Assembly (NCBI GenBank): GCA_965220345.1
Contig: OZ244822.1
Span: forward strand, 1,984,001 to 2,048,000
Direction of reading: 5' to 3'
DNA length: 64,000 bases
From: Aldehydirespirator sp965220345
GTDB lineage: Bacteria > Actinomycetota > Acidimicrobiia > Acidimicrobiales > Aldehydirespiratoraceae
Part shown: in pieces, positions 60,625 through 64,000 of the stretch
How positions within the stretch are numbered: position 1 is the first letter of the stretch
How the letters are laid out: the number at the start of each line of letters is the position of its first letter
Made by a program: the position numbers and the translations under genes
The notes under the pieces: model-generated
Told to the model about the DNA's origin: nothing
The model's input: only the letters and a program-made list of their open reading frames with translations
Database searches by the model: none

Positions 60625-60954
60625 GTGGCTTGGCTAATGATCGAAGATCAAGTAGTGGCATCGCTTGAGATCGCTTCAAGCCGAGGTGAGCGTCGCAGAG
60701 GGTTGATCGGGCGCAACGGCATTGAAGGGGCTCTGCTGCTGGAACGCACACGATCTGTGCACACTTTCGGAATGCGTTTCGGGATAGACGTGGCTCACTG
60801 CGATGCCGACATGCAAGTGCTGCGAGTGGTCACCATGTCCGCCAACCGCCTAGGACTACCAGTGTGGCGTGCTCGGTCGGTGATTGAAGCCGAAGCCGGA
60901 AACCTCAGACGCTGGGGTGTGACAGAAGGCACACAACTTGAGATCCGGCAGTGA
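60625..60954 (+). CDS. DUF192 family protein
   Basis: 109 residues. The GTG at 60625 (VAWLMIEDQVVASLEIA) is the likely start because family members begin near this point; an upstream GTG at 60595 and an ATG at 60637 are alternatives. RRGLIGRNGIEGALLLERTRSVHTFGMRFGIDVAHCD is the DUF192 core. Small beta-rich protein of unknown function. It overlaps rsmI by 4 bp (GTGA). Confidence 0.82.
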   Translation: MAWLMIEDQVVASLEIASSRGERRRGLIGRNGIEGALLLERTRSVHTFGMRFGIDVAHCDADMQVLRVVTMSANRLGLPVWRARSVIEAEAGNLRRWGVTEGTQLEIRQ

Positions 60955-61817
60955 CCGCTTCGCTGATACTGGTGGCCACCCCCATCGGCAATCTGGGTGA
61001 CCTCAGCCCTAGAGCAGTCGAGGCTCTCTGTGCTGCCGACCTTGTCTGCTGTGAAGACACCCGCCGCACCGGGCACCTGCTAGAGCGTGCCGGTGTAAAG
61101 CAGTCCCGCAACGAACGGCTGCGATTGCGCCGTCTTGATGAGCACACCGAAGCCTCAGCAATCCCAAAAATTTTGCAGATGTTGAGTAGCGGGGCCACTG
61201 TTGCGCTAGTCAGCGATGCTGGTATGCCAGCGCTGAACGATCCGGGTGCTCGGCTGGTGGAGGCGACCGCTGAAGCGGGTCATGTTGTGACGATTGTGCC
61301 TGGCCCTTCAGCGGGTTTGGCAGCTTTGGCCGTTAGTGGCTTCGCAGCAGACAGATACTGCTTCGAAGGTTTCCTTCCCCGCAAAGGCAAAGCGCGTGCT
61401 AAGCGACTTGAGCAGTTAGCGACAAACGACTGCACCACAGTGATATATGAGTCGCCGCATCGTCTGGCGGACTGTTTACGAGATCTAGCCGAAGCGTGCG
61501 GATTGCAGCGACGCGCTGTGGTAGCGCGTGAACTCACCAAACTGCATGAAGAAATCGCTAGAGGAAACTTAGATGAGCTTTGTGACTGGGCCGCCTCCGG
61601 CATCAAAGGAGAGGCTGTGATCGTGATTGAGGGTGCGGCCATCGAAAAGGACACCTTCGTGGCGATCAACGAAACAAACCGCAATGATCTCTTGGCGGCT
61701 GTAGAGAAGTTGGAGAATAACGGTATGACTCGCCGCGATGCCGTAGCTACGGTTGCTGCTGAGCATCAGGCATCTCGTCGCGGGCTTTATAACACAGTTG
61801 TTGACCACGAGAGTTAG
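60951..61817 (+). CDS. rsmI: 16S rRNA 2'-O-ribose C1402 methyltransferase
   Basis: 288 residues from a GTG. LVATPIGNLGDLSPRAVEAL, VCCEDTRRTGHLL, VALVSDAGMPALNDPGARLV, VTIVPGPSAGLAALAVSG and CFEGFLPRKGKARAKRL are diagnostic of RsmI (tetrapyrrole methylase fold). Methylates C1402 in the decoding centre. The rsmI-metG-tatD order is common in actinobacteria. Confidence 0.95.
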   Translation: MTASLILVATPIGNLGDLSPRAVEALCAADLVCCEDTRRTGHLLERAGVKQSRNERLRLRRLDEHTEASAIPKILQMLSSGATVALVSDAGMPALNDPGARLVEATAEAGHVVTIVPGPSAGLAALAVSGFAADRYCFEGFLPRKGKARAKRLEQLATNDCTTVIYESPHRLADCLRDLAEACGLQRRAVVARELTKLHEEIARGNLDELCDWAASGIKGEAVIVIEGAAIEKDTFVAINETNRNDLLAAVEKLENNGMTRRDAVATVAAEHQASRRGLYNTVVDHES

Positions 61818-61898
61818 CCACGCCCGCTGAGAGGGTGTCGCCGCAGCGATACGCCTTGCTTTTGGCTACCTAAGAGTTCAAGGCAGTAATCTGTTGTT

Positions 61899-63560
61899 AT
61901 GGCGGTGCCAGTACTTGTCGCTGTCGCGTGGCCTTACGCGTCGGGAAGTCGTCATCTCGGCCACCTTGCCGGGGCTTACCTCCCGGCCGACATCTACGCC
62001 CGCTATCAGCGTCTTGTTGGCAACGATGTGCTGATGGTCAGTGGCTCCGATGTTCACGGCACGCCGATCACCGTGCGAGCCGATGCCGAAGGGGTCAGCC
62101 CCGCTGAGATCGTTGACCGCTACCACTCTGAGTTCTGCAACCAATGGGAGTTGCTAGGCATCTCTTGGGATCTCTACACCACCACTGGAACCCCGAACCA
62201 CGCTTCAGTAACCCAAGACATGTTTTTGACGCATCTGCGTAAAGGTTTCATTGATAAACGTTTTTCTGAGCAGTTCTATGACCCAGTAGGCGAGCGCTTC
62301 TTGCCTGATCGTTACATTGAGGGAGTCTGCCCTCACTGCGGTTACGAAGCCGCGCGCGGCGATCAGTGCGATAACTGCGGCAGCACCCTTGACGCAACTG
62401 AGTTGATCAAGCCGCGTTCGCGTCTCACAGGTGCTATGCCCGAGTTGCGTTCCACGGAGCATTTTTATTTTCGCTACTCCGATTTCACCGAACAGGTCGA
62501 TTCTTGGCTCAAAACTCGCCAGGGATGGCGTTCGCATGTGCTCAACTCCAGTTTCGGCTGGACCAACGACGGCTTGCAAGACCGAGCTATCACACGCGAC
62601 CTTGACTGGGGTGTGGAACTGCCCGTGGATGATCTAGGCGAAGGCAAACGTATTTATGTGTGGTACGACGCTGTGATCGGCTATCTGTCGGCATCGCAGG
62701 AATGGGCGGCTCAAAACGGTAACCCCGAAGCTTGGAAACGCTGGTGGCACAACGACGATGCCTATCACGCTTATTTCATCGGTAAGGACAATATTCCGTT
62801 TCACACCATGCTCTGGCCCGCTCAGCTGATGGGCTACGGCGATCTGCACTTGCCAGACGATGTGCCCGCCAATCAGTATGTGACTTTCTCTGGGGCAAAG
62901 ATGGCCGCAAGCAGCGGAGTAGGTTTGACCATCGGAGAAGGTCTCAGCATTTTTGAGCCTGACTCTCTGCGCTACGCCTTGGCTGCGGCTTTGCCGGAAC
63001 AGGCCGACACCGAGATCTCAATAGAGGAAATCGCCCGACGTATCAACGATGAGTTAGTAGCCACATGGGGCAATCTTGTCAATCGGGTGCTGTCCTTAGC
63101 GGTTTCGGCGCTTGGGGGAGTGATACCAATAGTGGGTGAGCGCCAACACGGCGACACCAAACTCTTAGCGGATGTTGACGAGGCTTTGCGTCAAGGATCA
63201 GACCGCATTCAGCGGGTGGAGCTTCGAGCCGGTTTGCGTTCTGCGATGGAGGCCGCTGGCGCTGTGAACGCTTATCTCAACTCGAATGAGCCATGGAAAC
63301 TGGCCTCTACTGATCCCGACAGAGCGGCAACAGTGCTGGTGACTGCGCTTGAGGCTGTGGCAGGCGTGCGTGTTGGTTTGGCACCGTATTTGCCGTTCTC
63401 AACCGCAGCACTTAACGAGGTTTTCGGTTCTGTGGAGCGCTGGGAACGACCTGCACTCGCAGCTGGCACTGCCATCGCCAAGCCCAAGCCGCTGTTCACC
63501 AAAGTGGATATTGCTGCGCTTGGCCTAACAAGCGACGAGCCTGAAGCGGCTCAGACCTAA
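61899..63560 (+). CDS. metG: Methionyl-tRNA synthetase
   Basis: 553 residues from the ATG at 61899. HIGH-type motif WPYASGSRHLGHLAGAYL, VSGSDVHGTPI, zinc knuckle CPHCGYEAARGDQCDNC, and FIGKDNIPFHTMLWPAQLMG. The KMSKS-equivalent is AKMAASSGVGLTIGE, a divergent version. The anticodon-binding domain starts NDELVATWGNLVNRVLSLAV. It lacks the C-terminal EMAP-like extension. It charges tRNA-Met and follows rsmI by 81 bp; its stop is 12 bp before tatD. Confidence 0.95.
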   Translation: MAVPVLVAVAWPYASGSRHLGHLAGAYLPADIYARYQRLVGNDVLMVSGSDVHGTPITVRADAEGVSPAEIVDRYHSEFCNQWELLGISWDLYTTTGTPNHASVTQDMFLTHLRKGFIDKRFSEQFYDPVGERFLPDRYIEGVCPHCGYEAARGDQCDNCGSTLDATELIKPRSRLTGAMPELRSTEHFYFRYSDFTEQVDSWLKTRQGWRSHVLNSSFGWTNDGLQDRAITRDLDWGVELPVDDLGEGKRIYVWYDAVIGYLSASQEWAAQNGNPEAWKRWWHNDDAYHAYFIGKDNIPFHTMLWPAQLMGYGDLHLPDDVPANQYVTFSGAKMAASSGVGLTIGEGLSIFEPDSLRYALAAALPEQADTEISIEEIARRINDELVATWGNLVNRVLSLAVSALGGVIPIVGERQHGDTKLLADVDEALRQGSDRIQRVELRAGLRSAMEAAGAVNAYLNSNEPWKLASTDPDRAATVLVTALEAVAGVRVGLAPYLPFSTAALNEVFGSVERWERPALAAGTAIAKPKPLFTKVDIAALGLTSDEPEAAQT

Positions 63561-63571
63561 GGCTCTGAACT

Positions 63572-64000
63572 GTGGCTTGGGCCGATAATCACTGCCATCT
63601 TCCGCTGCACTCAGCGTCTGAGGTTGTCGCCGACGCTCGCAACGCTGGCGTGGAACTGTTGATCAACATCGGAACAGACGTAGCGAACTCGCGCCAAGCA
63701 ATTGCTGTAGCCAAAGCCCATCGGGGGGTTTGGGCTACAGCTGGGGTGCATCCCCATGAAGCATCACAAGGCATAGACGGCCTCGAAGACCTGTTGACAA
63801 ACCCTGAAGTGGTGGCAGTAGGTGAGGCTGGCCTGGATTACTACTACGACCACTCCCCACGATCGGTTCAGCGTGAGGCCTTTGCTCAGCAGATCGAACT
63901 GGCGAAACGTTATGATTTAGCGCTTGTGGTCCATTCGCGAGCGGCGTGGGACGACACCTTTGCGGTGTTCGACAGCGAAGGCATGCCGTCGCGCACGGTA
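63572..64000 (+). CDS. tatD: TatD-family DNase (3' partial)
   Basis: Starts at a GTG at 63572 and runs open off the window end (143 codons visible). ADNHCHLPL gives the metal HxH, ATAGVHPHEA, VAVGEAGLDYYYDHSPRSVQREAFAQQIELAK, and VVHSRAAWDD follow, all TatD signatures. A 3'-5' exonuclease/amidohydrolase-fold enzyme. Partial; its end lies outside the window. Confidence 0.9.
   Translation, partial: MAWADNHCHLPLHSASEVVADARNAGVELLINIGTDVANSRQAIAVAKAHRGVWATAGVHPHEASQGIDGLEDLLTNPEVVAVGEAGLDYYYDHSPRSVQREAFAQQIELAKRYDLALVVHSRAAWDDTFAVFDSEGMPSRTV

Overview
The window looks like a chromosomal segment of an actinobacterium, most likely an Acidimicrobiia-type lineage. Supporting signs are a 29-residue gene resembling the actinobacterial ribosomal protein bL37 (59322-59411), a TIGR03084-type DinB protein of the mycothiol-dependent isomerase superfamily, a mycobacterial-type SerC, frequent GTG/TTG starts with 4-bp ATGA/GTGA gene overlaps, moderate-to-high GC, and lipoproteins with typical actinobacterial SBP signal peptides. 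The class-level placement is inference.

Layout. 1-3.4 kb: the 3' end of a Calx-beta surface protein ending in two cysteine-containing SLH-like triplets, then a membrane-anchored hendecad coiled-coil protein on the other strand. 3.5-7.6 kb: a 2-keto-4-pentenoate hydratase-type gene and an FMN-dependent alpha-hydroxy-acid dehydrogenase. Between them lies a 2.1-kb RloA/RloB-like (AbiL-like) defence pair, bounded by a perfect 45-bp direct repeat that is also the 3' end of the dehydrogenase gene. 7.7-11.3 kb: the translationally coupled triad of circularly permuted ATP-grasp, alpha-E protein and transglutaminase. 11.4-12.8 kb: metY. 12.8-19.7 kb: an NHLM-type peptide export system (membrane fusion protein, C39 peptidase-ABC, large second ABC) followed by an unannotated 57-residue double-glycine precursor peptide with its own promoter, SD and terminator. 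19.8-25.9 kb: serC, then a C5-cytosine methyltransferase with the wreck of a HindVP-type restriction enzyme, bracketed by a 33-bp repeat, then a 1117-residue PLD-SNF2 helicase. 26-28.7 kb: a His-rich lipoprotein, a beta-carbonic anhydrase, and an unknown Cys-rich protein among tandem repeats. 28.9-36.2 kb: a minus-strand AtuA / biotin-dependent acyl-CoA carboxylase / TIGR03084 / enoyl-CoA hydratase operon. 36.5-43.3 kb: ppc, a geranylgeranyl-reductase-type flavoprotein, a metal-type ABC ATPase, ung and a RibD-like reductase. 43.4-48.2 kb and 53.1-58.7 kb: two complete, parallel BMP-family (nucleoside-type) ABC importers, the second with a PhyH dioxygenase. 48.5-52.2 kb: yihY/brkB-like, a DmdC-like acyl-CoA dehydrogenase and lgt. 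58.8-64 kb: a DCC protein, bL37-like gene, ychF, DUF192, rsmI, metG and the start of tatD, a housekeeping block with actinobacterial order.

The accessory content is concentrated in the export/precursor locus and the two repeat-bounded defence cassettes. The best candidates for something undescribed are the Arg-rich, Cys-free double-glycine peptide at 19504-19677 with its dedicated exporter, and the integrase-less defence cassette inserted at the end of the alpha-hydroxy-acid dehydrogenase gene. No rRNA, tRNA, CRISPR array or transposase was found. Family names rest on motif recognition from memory; no database search was run.
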